Source: an uncultured Bacteroidales bacterium (lineage in GTDB: Bacteria > Bacteroidota > Bacteroidia > Bacteroidales > FEN-979). Taken from it: a stretch of DNA of 64,000 nt. The notes beneath the pieces were generated by a model. It did not search any database, had not been told where the DNA came from, and saw nothing but the letters and a program-made list of their open reading frames with translations. The stretch is from contig CAIWMX010000128.1 in NCBI GenBank assembly GCA_903913885.1, positions 48,097 to 112,096 on the forward strand, in the 5' to 3' direction. A program made the position numbers and the translations under genes. Positions 46,048 through 54,177 of this stretch are shown piece after piece. Every line of letters starts with the position of its first letter. The stretch's first letter is position 1.

Positions 46048-46791
46048 CTAGTCGACCTTCCTGATCGATCCTGCCCCTGAAACATCCTGGTCGACATCTG
46101 TGGGCGAGCCTTTGTATTTCACACTGCCTGCTCCTGAGATTTGTGCGTGCAGCTTTTTTGAAACGTTGATCTGCGCATTCCCGGCTCCGCTGATATCAAT
46201 ATCATAGTTTTCGGCCAGGAGATCATATCCGAAAATATCGGAAGCACCTGAAAGGTCCATGCTCACATCAGTTGCGGATCCTGAAAATCTCAACTTGGTT
46301 GCCCCGCTGCAATCGAGCCTCAGTTTCTGAACAGCAAGATCCATTCTGGCATCGGAGGCACCGGAACCGTCAATGCTTAGTTCAGGAACGGTGATGCGGC
46401 CATCGGTCTTCACATTTACCGCGCCACTCATATCGATCATTTTCAGGTCTTTTACGGTAATATAAACCTTAAGAACTGTTGAATGATGGATATCTTTCCT
46501 GGTCTCGATTTTCAAGGTATTTCCCTGTACTTCGGTGCGCACAATTGGCAGGAGGTTACGATCGGTTTCAACCGTTACCTCTTCAGTTGCTCCCTGTTTC
46601 AGAATAATGTCAAAGGCCCCTGACACATCAATGGAATTAAACGATCCCACTGTTCTTGTTTCCTTAAGCACGTTGCCATCGCCACTGGTTCCACCGATCA
46701 TCCGGCAACTTGCAAAAAGACTGGTCATCCCGAAAAACAGGCAAATGAACATGGTCATGGTAAAAAATCTGGTTGTTTTCATAGTTTTCAA
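46048..46791 (-). CDS. Head-GIN/DUF2807 putative auto-transporter adhesin
   Basis: The N-terminus (FFTMTMFICLFFGMTSLFASC) is a signal with a possible lipobox. The remaining 220 residues are a right-handed beta-helix-like repeat of short strands with the pattern SGA at regular spacing (VSGAFDI, MSGAVNV, DGSGASDARM, LSGASDIFGY, ISGAGNAQI, ISGAGSVKY, VSGAGSIRKV). This is the head-GIN/DUF2807 family, commonly listed as a putative adhesin. It is transcribed downstream of an ECF sigma/anti-sigma pair and a DUF4097 protein. Confidence 0.85.
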   Translation of the reverse strand: MKTMKTTRFFTMTMFICLFFGMTSLFASCRMIGGTSGDGNVLKETRTVGSFNSIDVSGAFDIILKQGATEEVTVETDRNLLPIVRTEVQGNTLKIETRKDIHHSTVLKVYITVKDLKMIDMSGAVNVKTDGRITVPELSIDGSGASDARMDLAVQKLRLDCSGATKLRFSGSATDVSMDLSGASDIFGYDLLAENYDIDISGAGNAQINVSKKLHAQISGAGSVKYKGSPTDVDQDVSGAGSIRKVD

Positions 46792-46835
46792 TTTTTGTTG
46801 ATTTGACGTTGGTTTGGTATTTGGTTACAGTTGAG

Positions 46836-46915
46836 GCGGACAGGTGGACGGGTGTACGGGTGGACAAGCGGACAAGTGGCCCTGCATTGTTTGCATTCTT
46901 GCATTCCTGCATTCT
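46836..46915 (-). repeat. Octad tandem array downstream of the DUF4097 gene
   Basis: Ten 8-nt units in two blocks: GNGGACNN-like units (46836-46883) and TGCATTCT/TGCATTCC units (46884-46915). The array abuts the stop codon of the DUF4097 gene (46916) with no gap. Confidence 0.75.
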
Positions 46916-47968
46916 TTACTTTAGTTTGACGTTTCCAAACTCACTGCGCACATTCACCCTGGCAACGGGCGTTTCAGATCCTCCAATGGTGGCCTTGTAG
47001 ATATTTTCAGTCGGGGAGGTTGAACGGAGAGAGAATTTGGCCTTATCGGCAGGGAAATCCAGGTTGCAGAATTTAAGTTCTGCATCGAGGTTGTATTTTG
47101 CCTGTTCTGCAAGTGCGATTGTTACATTGCCATATTTGTTCCGGACATTTATACTGGTAAAATCGGCCGGCATTTCGTGAACCCTGCAGCTTCCATACTG
47201 GATGTCAAGGTTGAGGCTCTGATCTATCCGCTGGATATCGATATCCGAGAATTTCGACTTGCTGTCGACGGCCGACGAATTTTCCATATTCAGTCGTCCT
47301 CCTTCAAACACAACATTGAAGGCAACGATTTTTTCAGCATCGAGGTTTGAATATTTTGAATCCAGGCGCAGGCTCCCGGCATAATCAAGGTGCATGTCAG
47401 AATATTTCAGTGAAACTACAGCCCCTTTGATCCAATTCACCCGGGCTTTACCGAACTTGATATCGAGGACGTTGTCTGAATTGTCGAGTTTTTTCGCCTC
47501 AAGGTTACCATACCCTAAACTGATCCTGGTTCTTCCCTGGGTTTCATTCACAAAAATATCTCCGAATTTATTTGTTAGGTCAAGGTTGATCGAGACCGGC
47601 ATACTCACAATATAATCGATTGAAAATTTTCTTTTACCTGCACCCCCAGCCTCCTGGAAGTTTGTGATGGCTTTAACGGCAGTGGGAGAATCAGTGAAAT
47701 CAACGGCGATGTGTTTGAACAATTTATCTGCCTCCTCCTGGTCTGAAGCCGTGACCATCATGGTAACTTCAACGGAGAGGAGGTTCTTATCCCAGTTTGT
47801 GCATTGTATCTTGCCAAACCTGTTGTTAATCGTAAGTATTGCATCGGTGTTGACTGCAAACTCCTTTTTTATCACCCTGGTGAACTCGGAATGTGCCTTT
47901 ACGCCTTTGATCCCAAGGAGAAACAGGAACATCAGGGTGAAGATTGTTATTTTTAGCAATGTTTTCAT
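46916..47968 (-). CDS. DUF4097-type putative adhesin
   Basis: The start was set at ATG 47968 (MKTLLKITIFTLMFLFLLGI), giving 350 aa with a signal peptide. The mature part is a beta-helix-like protein with repeated short strands (LTNKFGDIFVNE, ISLGYGNLEAKKL, SLKYSDMHLDY, VRNKYGNVTIAL, VRSEFGNVKL). It is typical of the DUF4097 family (putative auto-transporter adhesin). The GTG start of the longer ORF overlaps the anti-sigma gene. It lies after the ECF sigma/anti-sigma pair and is likely controlled by it. Confidence 0.8.
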   Translation of the reverse strand: MKTLLKITIFTLMFLFLLGIKGVKAHSEFTRVIKKEFAVNTDAILTINNRFGKIQCTNWDKNLLSVEVTMMVTASDQEEADKLFKHIAVDFTDSPTAVKAITNFQEAGGAGKRKFSIDYIVSMPVSINLDLTNKFGDIFVNETQGRTRISLGYGNLEAKKLDNSDNVLDIKFGKARVNWIKGAVVSLKYSDMHLDYAGSLRLDSKYSNLDAEKIVAFNVVFEGGRLNMENSSAVDSKSKFSDIDIQRIDQSLNLDIQYGSCRVHEMPADFTSINVRNKYGNVTIALAEQAKYNLDAELKFCNLDFPADKAKFSLRSTSPTENIYKATIGGSETPVARVNVRSEFGNVKLK

Positions 47969-47987
47969 AATTTTTGGATTTTTTTGG

Positions 47988-48524
47988 TTACTTCTGTTGA
48001 GAAACACGGGAAATGATCGTATTCAGCACTGATTCCTTCATCTGCTGGTTCTGGATGATGGCATCGAGAATCCGCTCATTTCCAGGATTGCCATCAAGCA
48101 GTTTCTTTAATTCAGCCGTTGCGGCATCAAGGTCCCTGATCTCCCTGACGGCTGTTTCACTGATGCCACCCGGTTCATGTTGCGCGGCTGCCAGTTTATT
48201 CAATGTGGTCAATTGCGTATCTGTTTGGTTGCTATAATATTGAACAGCCTGCCTGATTTCGATGGGTAGTTCAGCACGCTGTTCCCGGGATGCAAAGCGA
48301 TGGCTTATTTCACGGCTGGCCATATCGAATACCAACACGCTAACGGTAATCATCAGCAGGATTATTGCTGCGATCTTCAGCATCAGTGATGGGCGGAAGG
48401 CTGATCCGGAGGCCACGGGATGACTGGCCAGGCGGCGTTCAAACCGCTGAAAATGGCCGGGATAGGGTTCGGTAGAATCGATCTCATCCCTATGGTCAAC
48501 GATGAATTTTTCGAGGTCTTTCAT
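47988..48524 (-). CDS. Putative anti-sigma factor
   Basis: From ATG 48524 (MKDLEKFIVDHRDEIDS) the protein has 178 aa: a cytoplasmic N-terminus with two-helix anti-sigma-like character, one membrane segment (MLKIAAIILLMITVSVLVF, about residues 48-66) and a Gln/Leu-rich periplasmic part. The ATG is 2 nt after the stop of the ECF sigma gene, so the pair is translationally linked. It should hold the sigma factor inactive until an envelope signal arrives. It lacks the C-terminal FecR sensor domain. Confidence 0.75.
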   Translation of the reverse strand: MKDLEKFIVDHRDEIDSTEPYPGHFQRFERRLASHPVASGSAFRPSLMLKIAAIILLMITVSVLVFDMASREISHRFASREQRAELPIEIRQAVQYYSNQTDTQLTTLNKLAAAQHEPGGISETAVREIRDLDAATAELKKLLDGNPGNERILDAIIQNQQMKESVLNTIISRVSQQK

Positions 48525-48526
48525 GA

Positions 48527-49117
48527 TCAATTTGCACTAAATACATTGTTAATACTGTTTTTCTTCAACAAATCCAGCAATTTTGTCCGGGCACGTGAAT
48601 ACCGGGTGCGTGAAAGCTGATTCGAGATGTTGAGGATCGAAGAAATTTCTTCATGATCATAACCTTCGAGGAGAAATAGCGTGAGTACAACCCTGTAATC
48701 TTCTGTAAGTTGCGAGATGGCCAATTTAATTTCAGCTACCCTGAAGAGAATCTCCTCCTCGATGTTCACCTCCTCCACATCCGTGATGTCGAAGTCACCT
48801 TCGTCAATGGATATGGTATCTTTCAACTTCCTCAGGAAATCAAGCGAACGGTTTATAACGATACGCTTTAACCAGGAACCAAAACTGCCTTCGCCCGTAT
48901 AGCTGTCGAGGCGTTGAAACGCATCAAGAAATGATTCCTGCATGATGTCTTCTGCCTCGGCGCTGTCGTTTACTATTCTCAGGCTTGTATTGTACATGGC
49001 TTTATAGTAGCGTTTATAAATTTCAAACTGCGCTTTCCGGTCGCCGATGCGGCACGCGTCGATAAGTTCCTGATGGATATTGATAAATTTACCTTTCAAA
49101 CTCCCGGATTTTAGCAA
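48527..49117 (-). CDS. ECF-type RNA polymerase sigma factor
   Basis: The 196-residue sigma-70 has the region 2 pattern YKAMYNTSLRIVNDSAEAEDIMQESFLDAF and region 4 (ISQLTEDYRVVLTLFLLEGYDHEEISSIL), and lacks regions 1 and 3. It is the first gene of a four-gene minus-strand run: anti-sigma, DUF4097 protein and head-GIN protein. The two adhesin-like proteins are the likely targets. Confidence 0.93.
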   Translation of the reverse strand: MLKSGSLKGKFINIHQELIDACRIGDRKAQFEIYKRYYKAMYNTSLRIVNDSAEAEDIMQESFLDAFQRLDSYTGEGSFGSWLKRIVINRSLDFLRKLKDTISIDEGDFDITDVEEVNIEEEILFRVAEIKLAISQLTEDYRVVLTLFLLEGYDHEEISSILNISNQLSRTRYSRARTKLLDLLKKNSINNVFSAN

Positions 49118-49322
49118 AAGGACTCAGCTGTTTTTGAAATGTTACACGCTTGTGAAATAAAAACTGAATTATAGCTGCAAAGATATGTTGAATCCTGACG
49201 GTTTTGGACCGGCAGAGCCCCCCCGAAAGCCTTATTCCTTTGGTATACTTCGACTGTTTGAGTTTGCAAAAAAACAAACTCAAACGCTCAGTATAACTGG
49301 AAACAAAGGTGTAATTTTGCGT

Positions 49323-50213
49323 ATGATGAAAAAGATTCGCCTGCCGGTTTATTTTTATGCCCTCACGGCCATGCTTCTCTGGGGCATGTCGTTCATCTGG
49401 AGTTCCGTTCTCCTGCAATACTATGAGCCTGTAACCATTATTTTTATCAGGTTGGTCATATCATCGGCGCTCCTTTATGCTTTTATGTTCGTATCCGGTC
49501 AAAAGGTAAAACTGGAACGAAAAGATTTTTTCCTTGTTTTTCTTTCCGCCCTGTTTAACCCCTTTCTGTATTTCCTTGGTGAAAATTACGGATTAAAATA
49601 CTCAACACCAACAATTTCCGCGGTGATCATTGCTACAATCCCCCTGTTTTCGCCTGTGATTGCCTACATTACCTTCAAGGAGAGGCTGACGCCCATCAAT
49701 TTTATCGGCATTGCCATTTCATTTTGCGGGGTGATTCTGATGCTTGTCACCAGGTCATTGTCACTGGTAGCTGATGTCCGGGGTGTGATTTTCCTTTTTG
49801 GAGCCGTCTTTGCGGCCTTGCTCTATTCTGTTACGTTACGGAAACTCACTGAGAATTACTCCGCCGTATTGCTTGTCGCAACACAAAACCTGATCGGCGT
49901 TTTCCTTTTCATGCCTTTTTTCGTGATTTTTGAACTTAAAACCACCATCGCGGTGACCGTAACCGCAGAAGTCGTTACTTCGATGCTCCTGCTTGCCATC
50001 CTTGCTTCATCGGTATCTTTCGTATTCTTCGCCCATTCGGTCAAATTGCTCGGAATGAGCAAAACCAACATATTCTCGAACCTGATTCCAGTATTCACGG
50101 CAATTTTCTCCTATTTTCTTCTTTCTGAATCCTTTTCACCGCAAAAGATCGCCGGAATCGGGCTGGTGATCAGCGGGGTTTACCTTTCTGAACGGTCGAA
50201 GAAACGGATTTAG
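49323..50213 (+). CDS. EamA/DMT-family transporter (1)
   Basis: The start was set at ATG 49323 (MMKKIRLPVYFYALTAMLLW), giving 296 aa with about ten membrane helices in two EamA halves (LWGMSFIWSS, then SALLYAFMFVSG and GVILMLVTRSLSL ... LLILASSVSFVFFAHSVK-like). Such exporters move metabolites or amino acids out of the cell. An earlier ATG gives an unlikely N-terminus. The next gene, hydG, has its own promoter, so a link to hydrogenase maturation is not implied. Confidence 0.85.
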   Translation: MMKKIRLPVYFYALTAMLLWGMSFIWSSVLLQYYEPVTIIFIRLVISSALLYAFMFVSGQKVKLERKDFFLVFLSALFNPFLYFLGENYGLKYSTPTISAVIIATIPLFSPVIAYITFKERLTPINFIGIAISFCGVILMLVTRSLSLVADVRGVIFLFGAVFAALLYSVTLRKLTENYSAVLLVATQNLIGVFLFMPFFVIFELKTTIAVTVTAEVVTSMLLLAILASSVSFVFFAHSVKLLGMSKTNIFSNLIPVFTAIFSYFLLSESFSPQKIAGIGLVISGVYLSERSKKRI

Positions 50214-50229
50214 TTCTCTCTTATTTTCA

Positions 50230-50237
50230 TACCTTTG
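50230..50237 (+). promoter_or_regulatory. Putative -7 box TACCTTTG for the hydG operon
   Basis: TACCTTTG matches TAnnTTTG and ends 24 nt before the hydG ATG. The -33 region is weak (TTTA at a slightly short distance). Confidence 0.45.
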
Positions 50238-50261
50238 TGGTTACAATAAAGTCCAGATTTC

Positions 50262-51692
50262 ATGATTTTCAGACCTGAAAAACTCAAGATTAAAGACCAG
50301 AGGATGAAACCCTTCATCGATTCTGATGAACTGTGGGGCTACATCCATGCTACGCCGGCTACCAAAGAACGTGTCAGGGAAGTTATTGCAAAATCACTTG
50401 GTAAAAACAGGCTTACCCTGGAAGAGACTGCTGTGCTCATTAATGCCACCGACCCTGACCTGATTGAGGAGATCAAACAAGGTGCACGGACACTGAAAGA
50501 AAAGGTTTACGGGCAACGGATCGTGCTTTTTGCTCCATTATATGTCGGGAACCTTTGTACGAATAATTGTGCTTATTGTGGTTTTAAAGCATCCAACCAG
50601 CAGGTGAAGAGGATCACACTCGATGAAGATGATCTTATTGCCCAGGTCAAAGCGCTGGAGGACAGCGGCCAGAAAAGGCTCATCCTGGTTTTCGGGGAGC
50701 ATCCCCGTTATGACGCGAAATTTATCGCAGATTCAGTCAGGACGGTGTATTCCGTTAAAAGCGGCCGCGGAGAGATCCGCAGGGTAAATATCAACGCCGC
50801 CCCGATGGATATTGACGGGTTCAGAATCATTAAAGATTCGAAGATCGGCACCTACCAGGTTTTCCAGGAGACCTATCATGAGGAAACCTATGGGAAGGTC
50901 CATCTCGGAGGCATCAAACGAAACTTTGAATGGAGACTCACTTCGCTCGACCGTGCCCAGGAAGCCGGCATCGACGATGTGGGTATAGGGGCTTTGTTCG
51001 GACTCTACGACTGGCGGTTTGAGGTGCTGGGACTGGTTCGCCATACGAACCATTTTGAGGCAGTTTACAATGTAGGTCCCCATACGATCTCATTTCCCCG
51101 CATACAGTATGCATCACAGCTGAACATCGACAAATCCCACATGGTGACTGATGCAGAATTCACGCGGCTTGTCGCCATTCTGCGCCTTGCAGTGCCGTAT
51201 ACCGGACTGATCCTGACTGCCCGGGAATCGGCCGCTATCCGGGATGAAATCATGCAATTCGGCGTTTCCCAAATCGACGGCGGCACGAACATTGAATTGG
51301 GCGGGTATTCAAAGAAAAAAGATAACCTTGACCAGGACATTGACATGGAACAGTTCCAGATCAATGACAACCGCACCCTGAACGAGATCATGGATGAACT
51401 GATCGACAAGAAATACATACCCTCCTTTTGCACGGCCTGTTACAGGCTTGGCCGCACAGGCGAGCACTTCATGGAGTTTTCCGTTCCCGGGTTCATCAAA
51501 CGCTATTGCCAGCCTAACGCGCTCCTGACCCTGGTTGAATACCTCGAAGATTATGCTCCGGCCGAAACCAAATTAAAAGGCTATGAACTAGTCAGTGAAA
51601 AACTGGGCGAGATCGAAGATACTGCTTTCAGAGAAAACCTGAGCGGTAAAATTGAACAACTTAAAAACGGAACACGTGACCTTTATTTCTGA
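50262..51692 (+). CDS. hydG: [FeFe]-hydrogenase H-cluster radical SAM maturase HydG
   Basis: HydG (476 aa) cleaves tyrosine to supply CO and CN- and build the Fe(CO)2CN synthon of the H-cluster. The radical SAM motif CTNNCAYC binds the first [4Fe-4S] cluster (C99, C103, C106). The C-terminal C390-X2-C393-X22-C416 binds the second cluster, a feature that separates HydG from ThiH. Residue spacing and length are those of the family. The gene starts a four-gene run with a TM1266 regulator, a sensor kinase and a second TM1266-type protein. HydE, HydF and HydA are not in the window. Confidence 0.96.
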   Translation: MIFRPEKLKIKDQRMKPFIDSDELWGYIHATPATKERVREVIAKSLGKNRLTLEETAVLINATDPDLIEEIKQGARTLKEKVYGQRIVLFAPLYVGNLCTNNCAYCGFKASNQQVKRITLDEDDLIAQVKALEDSGQKRLILVFGEHPRYDAKFIADSVRTVYSVKSGRGEIRRVNINAAPMDIDGFRIIKDSKIGTYQVFQETYHEETYGKVHLGGIKRNFEWRLTSLDRAQEAGIDDVGIGALFGLYDWRFEVLGLVRHTNHFEAVYNVGPHTISFPRIQYASQLNIDKSHMVTDAEFTRLVAILRLAVPYTGLILTARESAAIRDEIMQFGVSQIDGGTNIELGGYSKKKDNLDQDIDMEQFQINDNRTLNEIMDELIDKKYIPSFCTACYRLGRTGEHFMEFSVPGFIKRYCQPNALLTLVEYLEDYAPAETKLKGYELVSEKLGEIEDTAFRENLSGKIEQLKNGTRDLYF

Positions 51693-51703
51693 AAAAGCAT
51701 CCC

Positions 51704-51961
51704 ATGAAAGAGATCAGAATCATCGGTTTATTGATCACCGACCGCATTAAAGAAGCCGGGCTGACGCAGCAGACACTGACAAAATATGCCCACGTAATAA
51801 AGTCGAGGCTGGGGTTCCACGAAGTATCGGAGGATGTGTGCAGCCGTGTAGGTGTCATCATCCTGCAGCTGGCAGGCGACCCGGCAGAATGCAACAAGCT
51901 CGAACAGGAACTGGGCCTTATCGGCGGTCTCGAAATTCAGCGGATGGTCTTTGGTTTATAA
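51704..51961 (+). CDS. TM1266-type iron-only hydrogenase system regulator (1)
   Basis: The 85-residue ACT-like protein matches the TM1266 family, small proteins normally found beside FeFe-hydrogenase maturation genes and considered regulators. Recognisable segments are IRIIGLLITDRIKEA, TKYAHVIKSRLGFHEV, and the Gly-rich GVIILQLAGDPAEC ... LIGGLEIQRM. It begins 11 nt after hydG. The following sensor kinase starts 10 nt downstream. An operon is certain on spacing. Confidence 0.88.
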   Translation: MKEIRIIGLLITDRIKEAGLTQQTLTKYAHVIKSRLGFHEVSEDVCSRVGVIILQLAGDPAECNKLEQELGLIGGLEIQRMVFGL

Positions 51962-51971
51962 CCGGCACGGG

Positions 51972-53642
51972 ATGAGGGAACAGTTCACCAGGAACCAGAA
52001 AGAATTTCACCAGCACTACATGATATCTTCCCTGCCAGGGATGAGGATGGGGTTGATTTTCACCATGGTCATGTTTTTCTGTTTCGTGCTTTTCAATACT
52101 TTTTTTTTCAGGGATGCGCCGGAAACGCAGTTTTATAACAGGTTCTGGATTATTTCGCCATTCATCATCATCTCCCTTGGTGTAACATATTTCAGGCGAC
52201 TTTACAAGTGGCTGCATCCCATCTACATCTTACTAAACCTCGGGATTTGTTTTGTTGTTTATTTTGTTGGCGCTACGTCGGGCTATTCCGAACCTGGCTA
52301 TGAATATTACTTTGCGTGGGTCATGCTTGTGGTGATCGGGCTGTTCGTTTTCTACAGGATGCCTTTCAGGTCACTTGTCATTATTGGTTTGCTGCAGGTT
52401 GCAGCTTTTATCATGGCATGTATTTCCAATGGCTTTTTTGCCCATCGGCCGATCATTTTCTTCAGCAACTTGTTTTTCATCATTGCCATGTATTCCATTG
52501 GGTTTATCATGGCCTTTACCCTGAGAAAGCTCAACTGGAGAAACTTCATGCACCAGAGAACGCTTGCAGAAAACAACTTGAGACTTAAGGAGGAGATCAT
52601 GGAGCGCAAACATGCGGTGGAAGCGTTCCAGCTATCTGAAATCCAATACCATAACACCCTGAATTCCATACCCGACCTTATACATGTTGTTGATCGTGAT
52701 TTTAGGGTGGTCATCATCAATGCGGCATTAAAAGACACCCATCACAACATGGGGCTTCCAGAGGATGTAATCGGAAAACATATTCTGGATGTATACCCAT
52801 TTATGAATACTGCCGGTATCAGTGAGCTCCATGATATTTTTGAAAGCGGGACCATATCCATCAATGAATTGCAAATACCCATTGATGGGACAACCCGGTT
52901 TATGGAAAACCGCAAAGTCCCCATCTTTAGGAATAACAAGGTAGTTCAGGTCATGACCATTCTGCGTGACCGCTCAAAAGAAAGAGAAGTTGACGAACTG
53001 AAACAACGCAACGCTGAACAAAAGGGGATTATGCTGCGCGAGATCCACCACAGGGTCAAGAACAACCTGACCATTGTGATCAGCCTGCTTGATCTCCAGC
53101 TTCGCAGCAACGCCAATCCTGAACTAAGGCGTATTATCACAGATATTGAAATGCGCATCCGTTCAATGGCCCTGATCCACGAACACCTCTACCGTTCTGA
53201 GAACATTGACCTTATTCCATTGGCATCATATATTCATTCCCTTGCGACCATCATATCGAGTGCATTCAGCGGGCACCGGATTACCCTGATAACCTCGCTG
53301 GATGCTGCAGAAGTAAGCATTGAAACCGCGCTGCCCATAGGACTCATTGCAAACGAATTGCTGACAAATGCCTATAAATATGCTTTCCCTGGTAGCATGA
53401 ACGGGGAAATAGAAATCCACCTGAAGCAGGATGCTGATGAAATGTTCACGCTCACCGTCAGTGACAACGGAGTTGGGTTGCCTGATTCGTTTACGCTGGA
53501 TTCTGAAAATTCACTGGGGATGTTTATTGTAAGGCTTCTGGTGGAGCAATTAGACGGAGCCCTTGAAATCGACAGAGAACAAGGTACTTCATTTATTATA
53601 AGATTCAAAAACCTGGTTGTGAAAAAACTAAATACCCTTTGA
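51972..53642 (+). CDS. Membrane sensor histidine kinase (PAS, HisKA_2)
   Basis: From ATG 51972 (MREQFTRNQKEFHQHYM) the protein has 556 aa. It has about six membrane helices in residues 30-200 (LIFTMVMFFCFVLFNTFFF and others) and a coiled-coil linker. A PAS domain (YHNTLNSIPDLIHVVDRDF, about 225-340) comes next. The HisKA_2 dimerisation domain has the IHHRVKNNL motif (358-366; phosphoacceptor His359 or His360). A C-terminal ATPase carries N-box NELLTNAYKYAFPG and G-box DNGVGLP. No response regulator lies nearby. Its position between two TM1266-type genes suggests hydrogenase- or redox-linked sensing. Confidence 0.9.
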   Translation: MREQFTRNQKEFHQHYMISSLPGMRMGLIFTMVMFFCFVLFNTFFFRDAPETQFYNRFWIISPFIIISLGVTYFRRLYKWLHPIYILLNLGICFVVYFVGATSGYSEPGYEYYFAWVMLVVIGLFVFYRMPFRSLVIIGLLQVAAFIMACISNGFFAHRPIIFFSNLFFIIAMYSIGFIMAFTLRKLNWRNFMHQRTLAENNLRLKEEIMERKHAVEAFQLSEIQYHNTLNSIPDLIHVVDRDFRVVIINAALKDTHHNMGLPEDVIGKHILDVYPFMNTAGISELHDIFESGTISINELQIPIDGTTRFMENRKVPIFRNNKVVQVMTILRDRSKEREVDELKQRNAEQKGIMLREIHHRVKNNLTIVISLLDLQLRSNANPELRRIITDIEMRIRSMALIHEHLYRSENIDLIPLASYIHSLATIISSAFSGHRITLITSLDAAEVSIETALPIGLIANELLTNAYKYAFPGSMNGEIEIHLKQDADEMFTLTVSDNGVGLPDSFTLDSENSLGMFIVRLLVEQLDGALEIDREQGTSFIIRFKNLVVKKLNTL

Positions 53643-53646
53643 TACA

Positions 53647-53910
53647 ATGATAACCAAAGAAATCTGGATTCTCGGCATTCATATCACCGACAGGGTGAAG
53701 GAAGTTTCAGATATTCAATCCGTTCTGACCAAATTCGGATGTACCATTAAAACCCGTCTCGGGTTGCATGAAGTAAAGGAAGATTTCTGCGCCCGCAGCG
53801 GGCTTATCCTTCTCGAACTCACCGGCAGCAGAGAGGAGTTTATCAAACTGGAGAACGAACTGCTGAAGATCGGCGGGCTTGATGTAAAAAAAATGGTATT
53901 CGCCGAATAA
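53647..53910 (+). CDS. TM1266-type regulator paralogue (2)
   Basis: The 87-residue protein is a paralogue of the first TM1266-type protein (shared pattern ITDRVKEVSDIQSVLTKF, TIKTRLGLHEVKEDFCARSG, GGLDVKKMVF). It begins 4 nt after the kinase stop. Two TM1266-type proteins on either side of a kinase is an unusual arrangement and suggests a sensory or regulatory pair. Confidence 0.85.
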   Translation: MITKEIWILGIHITDRVKEVSDIQSVLTKFGCTIKTRLGLHEVKEDFCARSGLILLELTGSREEFIKLENELLKIGGLDVKKMVFAE

Positions 53911-53945
53911 TCCATCCCAACGATGTCATCTGCGGCGTTAAAATG

Positions 53946-54012
53946 CACCCCCTACAGGGGTGTGATGGCGGGGTGCCATATCTACAGGAAATGTCATCCC
54001 CTACAGGGATGA
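53946..54012. repeat. Two CTACA-loop palindromes
   Basis: CACCCC-CTACA-GGGGTG (53946-53962) and TCATCCC-CTACA-GGGATGA (53994-54012) share the loop CTACA, and a third partial TCTACAGG lies between. A related CTACAGGGG also occurs at about 28690. They may act as hairpins after the hydG operon. Confidence 0.55.
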
Positions 54013-54092
54013 TCAGACAGAAAGAAGGAATTAACAATACTACGCTAATTTTTCCGGGATTTTCAAATATTTTCCCCACCAGCCTGCTCTTC

Positions 54093-54176
54093 ACCACGTC
54101 CCACGTCCCTCGTCCCTCGTCCCTCGTCCCTCGTCCTTCGTCCCTCGTCCTTCGTCCCTCGTCCCACGTCCCTCGT
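54093..54176 (-). repeat. Heptad tandem array CCNNCGT (12 copies) downstream of arcC
   Basis: Twelve 7-nt units CCNNCGT (the first one imperfect) run to within 1 nt of the arcC stop codon (54178). They carry the same unit as 17807-17869. On the arcC sense strand they read ACGNNGG. Confidence 0.9.
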
Positions 54177-54177
54177 C

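Noticed and set aside
49312-49319. TAATTTTG box before the first EamA gene
   Set aside because: It lies 3 nt before the ATG, which would leave no leader, and no -33 box is visible. It is probably chance in A/T-rich sequence.
51852-51971. ORF-track N-terminal extension of the sensor kinase
   Set aside because: It overlaps the TM1266 gene in another frame and reads MSSSCSWQATRQ, which does not look like protein. The start at 51972 fits the 10-nt operon gap.
49185-53910. FeFe-hydrogenase structural genes near hydG
   Set aside because: None of the ORFs has H-cluster motifs or HydE/HydF features. Only hydG and the regulators are present.
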